DNA of 15,661 nt from Thermoflexales bacterium (GCA_015486785.1 WFQZ01000152.1:1-15661), one strand, 5' to 3'; positions 1 to 4,781 are shown, numbered from the stretch's first letter. Program-made: numbers and translations. The notes: generated from the letters alone by a model not told the origin.

Positions 1-111
1 CTAGAGTTGGCCGGTTATGACATCAGCCAGGTGCCAATGGCTTCCCTTTGCGCCGGTCTGAGCGTCGCCTGGCCTTTGGAGGTAACTCGGAATTATGTCC
101 CAAACTCGTGA
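1..111 (+). CDS. C-terminal end of an unidentified protein (partial)
   Basis: The frame starting at base 1 is open for 36 codons and stops with TGA at 109..111. The other two plus frames contain early stops. The predicted residues have mixed, protein-like composition (for example ELAGYDISQVPMASLCAG) with no repeats. I do not recognise a family. The start lies outside the window, so length and function cannot be judged. A plus-strand gene here would run opposite to every other element gene in the left half. It might therefore be chromosomal flank, an oppositely oriented cargo gene, or a chance open frame. The terminator at 195..228 could end its transcript. Confidence 0.33.
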   Translation, partial: LELAGYDISQVPMASLCAGLSVAWPLEVTRNYVPNS

Positions 112-128
112 CGCTCTCCGCCCGCCGC

Positions 129-157
129 TTGCGCCAGCAGGCGATTGGTGCTATAAT
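129..157 (+). promoter_or_regulatory. Sigma70-like promoter, extended -10
   Basis: TTGCGC at 129..134, a 17-bp spacer and a perfect TATAAT at 152..157. The -10 is preceded by TGC, giving the extended -10 form TGnTATAAT. Transcription would begin near 164 on the plus strand and meet the terminator at 195..228, with no ORF in between. Confidence 0.5.
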
Positions 158-163
158 AGCCAC

Positions 164-228
164 ATAGTAAACTTTGGGCGTTACATCCCCGCTGGCCGGT
201 AGTTCCCCGCTACCGGCTTTTTTCTTTT
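164..228 (+). ncRNA. Candidate ~60-nt small RNA, antisense to the 3' end of the RHH gene
   Basis: A promoter (129..157) and a Rho-independent terminator (195..228) bracket about 60 nt with no start codon plus SD. The transcript's 3' hairpin is complementary to the last codons of the minus-strand ribbon-helix-helix gene (210..344). This architecture resembles small antisense regulators in mobile elements. That is inferred only from signal spacing, and no known RNA family is recognised. Confidence 0.3.
195..228 (+). terminator. Rho-independent terminator (plus strand)
   Basis: Perfect 8-bp stem GCCGGTAG / CTACCGGC (195..202 and 210..217) with a 7-nt loop, followed directly by TTTTTTCTTTT. In the minus orientation no T-run follows the stem, so it works only for plus-strand transcripts. 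It overlaps the stop codon of the RHH gene. Confidence 0.75.
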
Positions 229-344
229 AGTGCCTGGCGTAACAAAGCCCGCACAAACTCCGACATACTTAAACCTTTCGCCTGTGCCTGCGCCCTTAGC
301 TGCGCCTTCAGCCCTACGGGCATTCTCACCGCAAACATAACCAT
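210..344 (-). CDS. Small ribbon-helix-helix (CopG/Arc-like) DNA-binding protein
   Basis: A 44-residue ORF begins with ATG at 344, preceded by the strong Shine-Dalgarno GGAGGTG at 350..356, and ends with TAG at 210. The protein reads as a short beta strand (MFAVRMPVGL), a basic helix (KAQLRAQAQAKGL), then SMSEFVRALLRQALKEK. This is the strand-helix-helix pattern of the MetJ/Arc/CopG fold, including the typical 'G-x-S-x-SEFVR' turn. Such proteins dimerise and bind short palindromes. Its upstream region is full of GTAT/ATAC half-sites, one of which covers its own -10 box, so autorepression is likely. It could be an antitoxin or a plasmid copy-control regulator; no toxin gene is seen beside it. 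Its size fits minimal family members. Confidence 0.62.
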   Translation of the reverse strand: MVMFAVRMPVGLKAQLRAQAQAKGLSMSEFVRALLRQALKEKSR

Positions 345-375
345 AGTTGCACCTCCGCGCGTTTTACTTACCCCT

Positions 376-403
376 ATTGTATACGCATACCGGATTTACG
401 CAA
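376..403 (-). promoter_or_regulatory. Promoter and probable operator of the RHH gene
   Basis: On the minus strand TTGCGT (403..398), a 16-bp spacer and TACAAT (381..376) form a reasonable promoter for the gene starting at 344. The half-site palindrome GTAT-ACGC-ATAC at 379..390 overlaps the -10 box, as expected for an autoregulatory RHH operator. Confidence 0.45.
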
Positions 404-471
404 GTGTATATGTTGCGCCGCCTTGTTCATACATAATATATTATATACCAACCGTGCTATACTGTATACTA
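404..471. repeat. AT-rich GTATA/TATAC half-site cluster with 12-bp palindrome
   Basis: The stretch contains GTGTATATG, a perfect palindrome ATAATATATTAT (433..444), and CTATACTGTATACTATC. Together with GTATACGCATAC (379..390) it gives several GTATA-type half-sites upstream of the RHH gene. They are probably binding sites for that protein or an easily melted region. There is no convincing gene here apart from the possible frameshifted tail of the small ORF at 472..591. Confidence 0.4.
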
Positions 472-591
472 TCAAACCTCCCCGTCAGCAACCCCAGCAG
501 CGTCCCCAGGGCGAGGGGGGGGGGGATACCGGCCAATGTCTTGTCCCACTCTTGTTGTAAGCTCTTCCTTGGTCATAGATCGCTTGGCCAT
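472..591 (-). CDS. Small ORF with possible frameshift at a C11 tract
   Basis: ATG at 591 follows a good Shine-Dalgarno (GGAGGG, 598..603) and begins MAKRSMTKEELTTRVGQDI. In the given frame it crosses a run of 11 C (plus-strand G at 515..525), giving PPPP and then a non-protein-like tail to TGA at 472. If the tract were 10 C, the frame would continue to a TAA at 441 with a hydrophobic tail (PPPLALGTLLGLLTGRFDSI) resembling a membrane segment. The true product may therefore be about 49 residues, ending at 441, and broken here by a homopolymer change or a sequencing error. No family recognised. Confidence 0.35.
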   Translation of the reverse strand: MAKRSMTKEELTTRVGQDIGRYPPPPRPGDAAGVADGEV

Positions 592-701
592 AAATTGCCC
601 TCCTGTGCGTTTATTTTGGTTGCCCCCATAAGACCTATAACGGGAGAAATGCCCCTTTCCGGCGATTTCTGGGCGTGTTTTTCCCCCTCCCCCACTGGGG
701 G

Positions 702-1007
702 TTACTGGTAAATGGCTTTTTCGGCGTCACCACCACCACCACCACCACCAGACACCTTCCGCCATCCGTAACGGCTGGAAAACTTCCAGCCACGCGCCTC
801 AAGTTGCTGATAGGCATCGTATACCGATCCGTAGTAGTCAGGGAACGGTACACCAGGAAACTCTACCGCCCAGGCGGCGTAGACTCCGGTATCCTTGGCT
901 CGTTTCCCTAGCCGCGCCCGCCGTTGCCGCTCGCGGTCTTCTGGATAGCCGTTCTCCCTGGCATCGCCATAGAATGCCGTCCGTGAGTTCAATGTCCTGT
1001 GTGCCAT
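702..1007 (-). CDS. Hypothetical protein with Gly-repeat tail
   Basis: 101 residues from ATG at 1007, with the SD GGAGGTG just upstream. An in-frame start further upstream (1061) would lie deep in the preceding gene and lacks an SD. The ATG shares its A with the TGA stop of the upstream gene (TGATG), indicating translational coupling. The N-terminal half is charged and Arg-rich (PEDRERQRRARLGKRAK), followed by an aromatic-rich segment (WAVEFPGVPFPDYYGS, then YQQLEARGWKFSSRYGWRK). That second part could be a small substrate- or nucleic acid-binding fold. Near the C-terminus seven consecutive Gly are all coded by GGT, a perfect trinucleotide repeat prone to length change. No family recognised. 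Confidence 0.6.
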   Translation of the reverse strand: MAHRTLNSRTAFYGDARENGYPEDRERQRRARLGKRAKDTGVYAAWAVEFPGVPFPDYYGSVYDAYQQLEARGWKFSSRYGWRKVSGGGGGGGDAEKAIYQ

Positions 1008-1657
1008 CACTTCACCTCCTGGGACAACGCACGGGCAAGGGCCCGGCCTTTCGCCGTCCACACTGCCGGGCGATTCGCCTGCTGGCGTGCCGCGTAGCCG
1101 CGTTCAATCAACTGCCGCACCAAGACCATCGCCGTAGACTCATTCATCCCCAGGCGCACCAGGGCGCGTTTGCTTAGCTCATTTGCCTGGGCGGCCAGGG
1201 CGAGGTCGTCATAGCTGACGTTCAGCTCCTCCCACACAATCCGCCCACCCACCGCGAGTTGCCCGGCGGGCGTAGGGTGGGGGTTCTGGATAACCTCAAT
1301 GCGGACGCTGGCTTGTTCCTGCCGGCGGGATGAGTGATCCTCTGCGCTGTACTCTTCCACCTGGTACACAGTCTCCCGCACCTCGCCCAATGCGAACCAG
1401 GCGTAGGCGGTGCTGGTGAACGTTAGCGCGGCGGCGGCAACGACAATCGCCAGTTGCACCGTCGTTAGCACCAGAAAGAACATAAAAACTGACGTGGCCG
1501 TCAGGAAGCCGATACCCAAGGCCTGCATCAGCGGGACGCCCACGTCCGACTCAAGCGAGGGGTTGCGGATCGGCTTGCGCTTGTAGATTTCGCTCCAGCG
1601 TTGTTGCCGTGAACCGAGGGTATTTTGTTCTGTTTCTACTTCCACCAAGTGCCCCAT
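1007..1657 (-). CDS. Two-TM membrane protein with probable C-terminal winged helix
   Basis: 216 residues; ATG at 1657 has a strong SD (GGAGGT, 7 nt upstream). Residues 1-40 are polar. Two closely spaced hydrophobic helices cover about 43-66 and 67-90 (FLTATSVFMFFLVL; LAIVVAAAALTF), followed by an acidic linker (VEEYSAEDHSSRR). Residues ~148-216 resemble a winged-helix domain (ALAAQANELSKRALVRLGM, then VLVRQLIERGYAARQQ, then a strand VWTAKGRAL). A membrane anchor joined to a possible DNA- or protein-binding domain suggests an element maintenance or transfer role, but that is inference. It lies downstream of the integrase on the same strand and is coupled to the following ORF. I do not recognise a named family. 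Confidence 0.75.
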   Translation of the reverse strand: MGHLVEVETEQNTLGSRQQRWSEIYKRKPIRNPSLESDVGVPLMQALGIGFLTATSVFMFFLVLTTVQLAIVVAAAALTFTSTAYAWFALGEVRETVYQVEEYSAEDHSSRRQEQASVRIEVIQNPHPTPAGQLAVGGRIVWEELNVSYDDLALAAQANELSKRALVRLGMNESTAMVLVRQLIERGYAARQQANRPAVWTAKGRALARALSQEVK

Positions 1658-1693
1658 AAGTGATACCTCCTTCGCCTTGCCGCGTCCCTATGC

Positions 1694-1699
1694 TATAAT
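1694..1699 (+). promoter_or_regulatory. Possible extended -10 promoter before a strong hairpin
   Basis: TGCTATAAT, the same extended -10 as at 149..157, but with only a weak -35 (TTCGCC, 1671..1676, 17-bp spacing). A plus transcript from ~1706 would pass through the 10-bp hairpin at 1736..1761. Confidence 0.25.
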
Positions 1700-1735
1700 G
1701 GGCGCGTGCAACAGAGTTGATACCTCCAAGCACAC

Positions 1736-1761
1736 GGGGAGCGTGGTACTGCACGCTCCCC
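1736..1761. repeat. Perfect 10-bp inverted repeat downstream of the integrase
   Basis: GGGGAGCGTG (1736..1745), 6-nt loop, CACGCTCCCC (1752..1761). There is no T-run on either side, so it is not a standard intrinsic terminator. It lies between the integrase stop (1793) and the start of the next minus-strand gene (1657). It could be a Rho-type or attenuating structure, a recombinase or relaxase site, or a protein operator. Confidence 0.55.
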
Positions 1762-1792
1762 AAACTACAATGGTTCGCTTCCGATAATAGAC

Positions 1793-2779
1793 CTACTCGG
1801 AAGCAACAGCATACAACGCCCCCACCAGAAAGCGAGCCGGATTGTTGGCCGCTTTGTCCACGATGTCGGCGTAAATTTGGGTCGTGGTGACGCTGGAGTG
1901 TCCCAGGGCTTTGCTGATTGCCAGCAGGTCGGCCCCGGCGGCCTTGCTCAGTGTGGCAAATGTGTGACGCAATGCGTGGCAGCTTACGCCGTTGGCTTTA
2001 AGCCCCAATGCGGCCAGGTAGCCGTCTACGGTTGCCCGTATCCCTCGACGGCTCATCCGCTTCCCGGCTTCCCCGGCCTTCCCTTTGTGCCCGCCCCAAT
2101 GCAGGCTGATGAACAATGCCGGGTCGGGTGATGAGCCTCTGGCATTGAGCCATTCCTCCAGGTACTGCGCCGTTACGTCTACCAGCAGGATAACCCGCGT
2201 GCGCTTCCCCTTGCCCAATACCGTGAGTTGTCCGGCGGCCAGGTCTACGTCCTCAACGTTGAGCCGGTGTATCTCTACCGTCCGTAGCCCGTGTAACGCC
2301 ATCAATGCCAGGATGGCACGATCTCGCAGCCCCTTGGCCGTGGTTGTGTCCGGTGCGTTCAGCAGGTGCTTGACTGCTACCAACGGCAGCCATTTCACCA
2401 GCTCGGTGCGGTCTGTGTGGTCAGCCGGTGCTTTTAACCCTCTGGCGGGATCGTCTTGCCTGTATCCCCGCGCCTGCGCCATTTGGTAGAAACGCCGCAC
2501 AATGGCCAACTTCGTGGCGATGGTGGATCGCCGGTATCCCTCTGCTACCAGGTGCGCCCGGTAGCCCTTGAGATCGTCTTCTGTGACCGCCGCCGGATGC
2601 AGCCCCTCGCTGGCGCACCAGGCCAGGTATTGCCGCAGTTGCCCTAGGTAGGTGCGAACCGTCTCCGGCGATGCGTCCCCTTGCGCCACGTCAAGCCGTA
2701 GGAAATCCGCAAATGCCGCCTCCAGCTCTTGCCCCATTGGGGCCGGGCTTTGCCCTTGTGCGCGAGCAAGCTCAAGCAT
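1793..2779 (-). CDS. Tyrosine recombinase / site-specific integrase (XerC/D-like)
   Basis: 328 residues, usual length for the family. Residues ~17-110 form the SAM-like core-binding domain (FLRLDVAQGDASPETVRTYL), and ~130-325 the catalytic domain. The full active-site set is visible: Arg166 in ALHGLRTVEI, Lys190/Lys192 in the LGKGKR hairpin, His268 and Arg271 in HALRHTFAT, His294 in LGHSSV, and the Tyr303 nucleophile in TTTQIYADI. It cuts and rejoins DNA at att sites by a 3'-phosphotyrosyl intermediate. ATG at 2779 has SD GGAGG and overlaps the end of the upstream ORF by 8 nt, indicating coupled expression. Neighbouring HTH proteins resemble excisionases. This is presumably the recombinase that moved the left-hand element; a chromosomal XerC-type role is less likely in this setting. 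Confidence 0.95.
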   Translation of the reverse strand: MLELARAQGQSPAPMGQELEAAFADFLRLDVAQGDASPETVRTYLGQLRQYLAWCASEGLHPAAVTEDDLKGYRAHLVAEGYRRSTIATKLAIVRRFYQMAQARGYRQDDPARGLKAPADHTDRTELVKWLPLVAVKHLLNAPDTTTAKGLRDRAILALMALHGLRTVEIHRLNVEDVDLAAGQLTVLGKGKRTRVILLVDVTAQYLEEWLNARGSSPDPALFISLHWGGHKGKAGEAGKRMSRRGIRATVDGYLAALGLKANGVSCHALRHTFATLSKAAGADLLAISKALGHSSVTTTQIYADIVDKAANNPARFLVGALYAVASE

Positions 2780-3008
2780 GATGATCCTCCGGCCAGGTGA
2801 TCCCCCTCGCCCGCAACGGAAGCCCTTGCTCTAAGACCTTTTCCCAGCGGCGCAGCTTGGCGATCATCGCCGTTGCCCGACGGTGCGCCTTGTAGAGAGC
2901 CAACTGGGACGGCGTAAGGCTGCCCTTGAACTCTCTCCAGAGTGCGGATTGCTCCTTCCGCCAGGCGTGCCGCAGTTGTCGGATCATTTCTCCGTCTATT
3001 TCTCCCAC
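2772..3008 (-). CDS. Small basic hypothetical protein coupled to the integrase
   Basis: The frame is open back to a GTG at 3095, but that start overlaps the upstream gene by 41 nt and has no SD. I chose GTG at 3008, which has a perfect AGGAGG (3018..3023) at 9-nt spacing and lies downstream of the stop of the previous gene. This gives 78 residues; the next possible start is ATG at 2987. The protein is rich in Arg, Lys and Trp and mostly helical (MIRQLRHAWRKEQSALWREF, then TPSQLALYKAHRRATAMIAK), compatible with nucleic-acid binding. Its stop overlaps the integrase start by 8 nt, so it may work with the integrase, for example as a directionality or accessory factor. No family recognised. Confidence 0.58.
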   Translation of the reverse strand: MGEIDGEMIRQLRHAWRKEQSALWREFKGSLTPSQLALYKAHRRATAMIAKLRRWEKVLEQGLPLRARGITWPEDHHA

Positions 3009-3054
3009 CGCTCTATGCCTCCTCGCTAAAATTTGCCCCGATGCACGGGGAAGA

Positions 3055-3297
3055 TTACCGTTCTTTCCGCCCCTTCCCTTCGCCCAGGTCTTCACGCCAA
3101 GGGTTGTGCTTCGCCGTCCCCAGCCGTTTCATCTCCTCAACGTGTGCCAGCAGGCTCTCCCTGCTGACCACCCAGTCCCGCCCCACCTTCCGCGCCTTGA
3201 CTAGGCCATGCCCGGCCAGATAGCGTATGTGGGCGCGAGTGTACCCCGTGAGCCTCTGCGCCTCGTCCGTGGTGATCCAACCCTCAAAGTCTTCCAC
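3055..3297 (-). CDS. Excisionase-like HTH (HTH_17/MerR-type) DNA-binding protein
   Basis: 80 residues from a GTG at 3297 with a G-rich SD (AGGGGGG). One compact winged HTH unit spans ~6-58: GWITTDEAQRLTGYTRAHI (HTH), then LAGHGLVKARKVGRDWVVSR (wing) and a helix ESLLAHVEEMKRL. This is the standard excisionase/MerR-like layout. A basic tail follows (LGEGKGRKER). The segment EEMKRLGTAKH is identical to the end of the triple-HTH protein encoded at 3874..4476, and the DNA there is also nearly identical, so the two are recent paralogues. It sits two genes upstream of the integrase, consistent with a recombination directionality factor or element repressor. The paired repeats at 3307..3396, directly before its start, are the obvious candidate binding sites. 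Confidence 0.82.
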   Translation of the reverse strand: MEDFEGWITTDEAQRLTGYTRAHIRYLAGHGLVKARKVGRDWVVSRESLLAHVEEMKRLGTAKHNPWREDLGEGKGRKER

Positions 3298-3306
3298 CGT
3301 TCCCCC

Positions 3307-3396
3307 CTTGTCTTGTGGCTATTGATGGCCAGGTTTAGACACAAGACCGGCCTTGTCTTGTTGTAGCTGCGGAGCTGGCCAGGACACAAGACCGCT
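3307..3396. repeat. Two 45-bp units with inverted GTCTTGTG/CACAAGAC ends
   Basis: Units 3307..3351 and 3352..3396 share the same ends (CTTGTCTTGT at the start, GACACAAGACCG near the finish) but differ in the middle. The core hexamers GTCTTG (3310, 3355) and CAAGAC (3342, 3387) are spaced 32, 13 and 32 bp apart. In unit 1 the inverted repeat is GTCTTGTG (3310..3317) with CACAAGAC (3340..3347). They fill the gap between the DUF6788-like gene and the HTH gene, a likely operator or excisionase/integrase arm-site array. Confidence 0.65.
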
Positions 3397-3731
3397 TACG
3401 CGAGTGTGTCCCCATATCCCAGCCCTTGCAGCGCGGCCTTTTCGTCGTTGCTCAATCCCAGGCCGTTGATATGCGATTCAATCGCCGTCAGTGCCAGGCG
3501 CAACCGCCCGCGTTCTTCCAGCATTTCCTCAAACTTCTGACGGTAGGCCGCCCTGGCCGCTTCTATGGACGGCGGCAATTGCCGCCCGATGTATTCCCTA
3601 TGGCCGAGCCTATCCCGTGAGTACCAATAGGGGCCGTGCCCCGGCCCACGTTGGCAAACGCGGCAACCGGCCTTCCCGCACTTGCGGTATTCCTGGTAAT
3701 ACGTCACCCCGTTAAGCCGAAACCTGTTCAC
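3396..3731 (-). CDS. DUF6788-like small Cys-rich protein
   Basis: 111 residues from a GTG at 3731 with a GGGGG SD about 6 nt upstream. The N-terminus has the pattern I associate with DUF6788-type proteins: YYQEYRKCGKAGCRVCQRG followed by GHGPYWYSRDRLGHREYIGR. The three Cys (residues 18, 23, 26) could form part of a metal-binding knuckle. The C-terminal half (~55-105) is helical and charged, probably a coiled coil (EAARAAYRQKFEEMLEERGR). Such proteins are typically found in mobile or accessory regions and have no established function. It is the first gene after the promoter at 3809..3837 and probably leads the transcript running through the HTH gene and the integrase. Family assignment is by motif memory. 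Confidence 0.72.
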   Translation of the reverse strand: MNRFRLNGVTYYQEYRKCGKAGCRVCQRGPGHGPYWYSRDRLGHREYIGRQLPPSIEAARAAYRQKFEEMLEERGRLRLALTAIESHINGLGLSNDEKAALQGLGYGDTLA

Positions 3732-3808
3732 TGTGTGCCCCCGTTCGTGTCTCTGGATAGAACTTGTTTAATTGCTAGGCGTCTATTTGTGTGTTCGCTT
3801 ACGATAAG

Positions 3809-3837
3809 AGTATACCACAGAAAAAGGGGGGCGTCAA
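3809..3837 (-). promoter_or_regulatory. Strong sigma70 promoter overlapping a terminator
   Basis: On the minus strand TTGACG (3837..3832), a 17-bp spacer and TATACT (3814..3809). Transcription would start near 3802 and give a ~70-nt leader for the gene at 3731 and the integrase transcript. The -35 lies in the loop of the terminator at 3821..3846, and the terminator's T-run lies inside the spacer. Confidence 0.7.
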
Positions 3838-3846
3838 GCCCCCCCC
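3821..3846 (-). terminator. Rho-independent terminator of the triple-HTH gene
   Basis: On the minus strand a run of at least six G, the loop CTTGACG, six C, then TTTTT. The G-C only stem and U-tract sit 28 bp downstream of the stop codon at 3874. Confidence 0.72.
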
Positions 3847-3873
3847 TGTTGCCCTGGCCTCCCTTCGTGGCTT

Positions 3874-4476
3874 TTATTTCTTCTTGCCTCTTGTCGGAGC
3901 GTGCTTTGCCGTCCCCAGCCGTTTCATTTCTTCGGCGTAGGCCAGCACATTGGCCTTATCCAGAAACCAATCACGCCCCCGCTTCCTGGCCTTGATCCGT
4001 CCCTCCCTGGCGAGTAGTCTTAGCGTTATCGCACTGTACCCGGTTAGCCTTGATGCTTCTGCGGTTGTGATCCAGTCCTTTGGCCCGGTATCCGTGGGCA
4101 ATGTGGCCATCTCTTCGGTGTAGGCCAGCACCTCAGCCTTGCTCAGAAACCAATCACGCCCCCGCTTCCAAGCCTTGATCAATCCTCCCCTGGCCAACCG
4201 CCTCAACGCCTCGGCGGTGTAGCCGGTCAATTCCGCCGCTTCGGTTGTGGTGACCCAATCCTTTGGGCCGGCGTCCTTGGGCAACGCGGCCATCTCTGCG
4301 GCATAGGCCTGTACATCGGCTTTGTTCAGAAACCAATCCCGTCCCCGTTTCCAGCCTTTGATCAGTCCTTCTCTGGCCAGCCGCCCCAACGCCTCGGCTG
4401 TATGGCCGGTTAGCCTTGATGCTTCTTTGGTGGTGATCCATTCTTCTGGGTCAAAATCCTTAGCCATTCTCGCCAT
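3874..4476 (-). CDS. Tandem triple excisionase-type HTH protein
   Basis: 200 residues from ATG at 4476. Alternatives are ATG at 4467 and TTG at 4497; none has a clear SD, so the start is uncertain. Three near-identical HTH_17/MerR-like units of exactly 61 residues begin at Trp13, Trp74 and Trp135. Each reads WITT-EAS-LTG (HTH), R-LARGGLIKAWKRGRDWF (wing), then a helix with K-A-V-AYAEEM. The repeat is also visible in the DNA, where a CAGAAACCAATC block recurs at 3961, 4144 and 4327, a 183-bp period. Members of this family normally have one such unit; three in a row suggests binding to an array of sites. Directly upstream lie a 14-bp palindrome and TGTACCC repeats, including three in exact 9-bp tandem. 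It is a paralogue of the single-unit gene at 3055..3297. A role as element regulator, excisionase or origin-binding protein is inferred. Confidence 0.85.
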   Translation of the reverse strand: MARMAKDFDPEEWITTKEASRLTGHTAEALGRLAREGLIKGWKRGRDWFLNKADVQAYAAEMAALPKDAGPKDWVTTTEAAELTGYTAEALRRLARGGLIKAWKRGRDWFLSKAEVLAYTEEMATLPTDTGPKDWITTAEASRLTGYSAITLRLLAREGRIKARKRGRDWFLDKANVLAYAEEMKRLGTAKHAPTRGKKK

Positions 4477-4484
4477 TCTCTCAC

Positions 4485-4498
4485 TTTGTGCGCACAAA
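4485..4498. promoter_or_regulatory. 14-bp perfect palindrome, likely operator
   Basis: TTTGTGC/GCACAAA is perfectly symmetric and lies 9 bp upstream of the chosen ATG (4476) of the triple-HTH gene. It is suited to binding by a symmetric dimer and therefore to control of that gene. Confidence 0.5.
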
Positions 4499-4509
4499 TT
4501 CCCCTTGAC

Positions 4510-4571
4510 TGTACCCAGTGTACCCGTTTTTTGTACCCACTTTCCGGGGAGTGGGTACAGAAGTGGGTACA
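4510..4571. repeat. Iteron-like TGTACCC repeat cluster 1
   Basis: Five copies of TGTACCC(A/G): direct at 4510..4518, 4519..4526 and 4532..4540, and inverted (GTGGGTACA) at 4551..4559 and 4563..4571. TGTACCCACT and AGTGGGTACA (4532..4541 and 4550..4559) form a perfect 10-bp inverted repeat with an 8-bp spacer. Confidence 0.8.
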
Positions 4572-4649
4572 GAACGCGGCACGCAAAACCGCTATATGTG
4601 GGGGTTAAAGCCTTACTAAGCCTATAGATATACTATGTATCTCTCTACC
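4572..4649. other. AT-rich spacer between the two repeat clusters
   Basis: No ORF. The segment carries TA-rich runs (CTATATG; TAGATATACTATGTA). Lying between two iteron-like clusters, it could be a DNA-unwinding region or hold promoters for the triple-HTH gene, but no well-spaced -35/-10 pair is clear. Confidence 0.35.
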
Positions 4650-4687
4650 TGTACCCAGTGTACCCAGTGTACCCACTTTTGTACACC
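4650..4687. repeat. Iteron-like TGTACCC repeat cluster 2 (9-bp tandem)
   Basis: Three head-to-tail 9-mers, TGTACCCAG, TGTACCCAG and TGTACCCAC, at 4650..4658, 4659..4667 and 4668..4676, followed by a degenerate TGTACACC at 4680..4687. They use the same unit and orientation as the direct copies in cluster 1. Confidence 0.8.
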
Positions 4688-4735
4688 ATAGGACTCTTTT
4701 GTCCTGGAAATATTTTTCTCCGCAGTATAGACAAA

Positions 4736-4762
4736 CAAAAAACGCCCCACGGAGTAGGGCGT
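4736..4762 (-). terminator. Rho-independent terminator after the HTH gene at 4782
   Basis: On the minus strand ACGCCC, a 9-nt loop, GGGCGT, then TTTTTTGTTTG, located 20 bp past the stop at 4782. It separates this transcript from the repeat region. Confidence 0.72.
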
Positions 4763-4781
4763 CATTGCAGAAGGGATAGGG

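Noticed and set aside
454..711. 85-codon plus-strand frame over the C11 tract
   Set aside because: Low-complexity composition, no SD, and the opposite strand has an SD-preceded small ORF.
2085..2489. 134-codon plus-strand frame inside the integrase
   Set aside because: Ser/Arg-rich antisense shadow of the integrase catalytic domain.
3307..3396. CRISPR array
   Set aside because: Only two units, with internal inverted symmetry and variable centres; no cas genes.
4510..4687. CRISPR or direct-repeat insertion target duplication
   Set aside because: Repeat units are 7-9 bp in both orientations, which fits protein-binding sites rather than spacers or target-site duplications.
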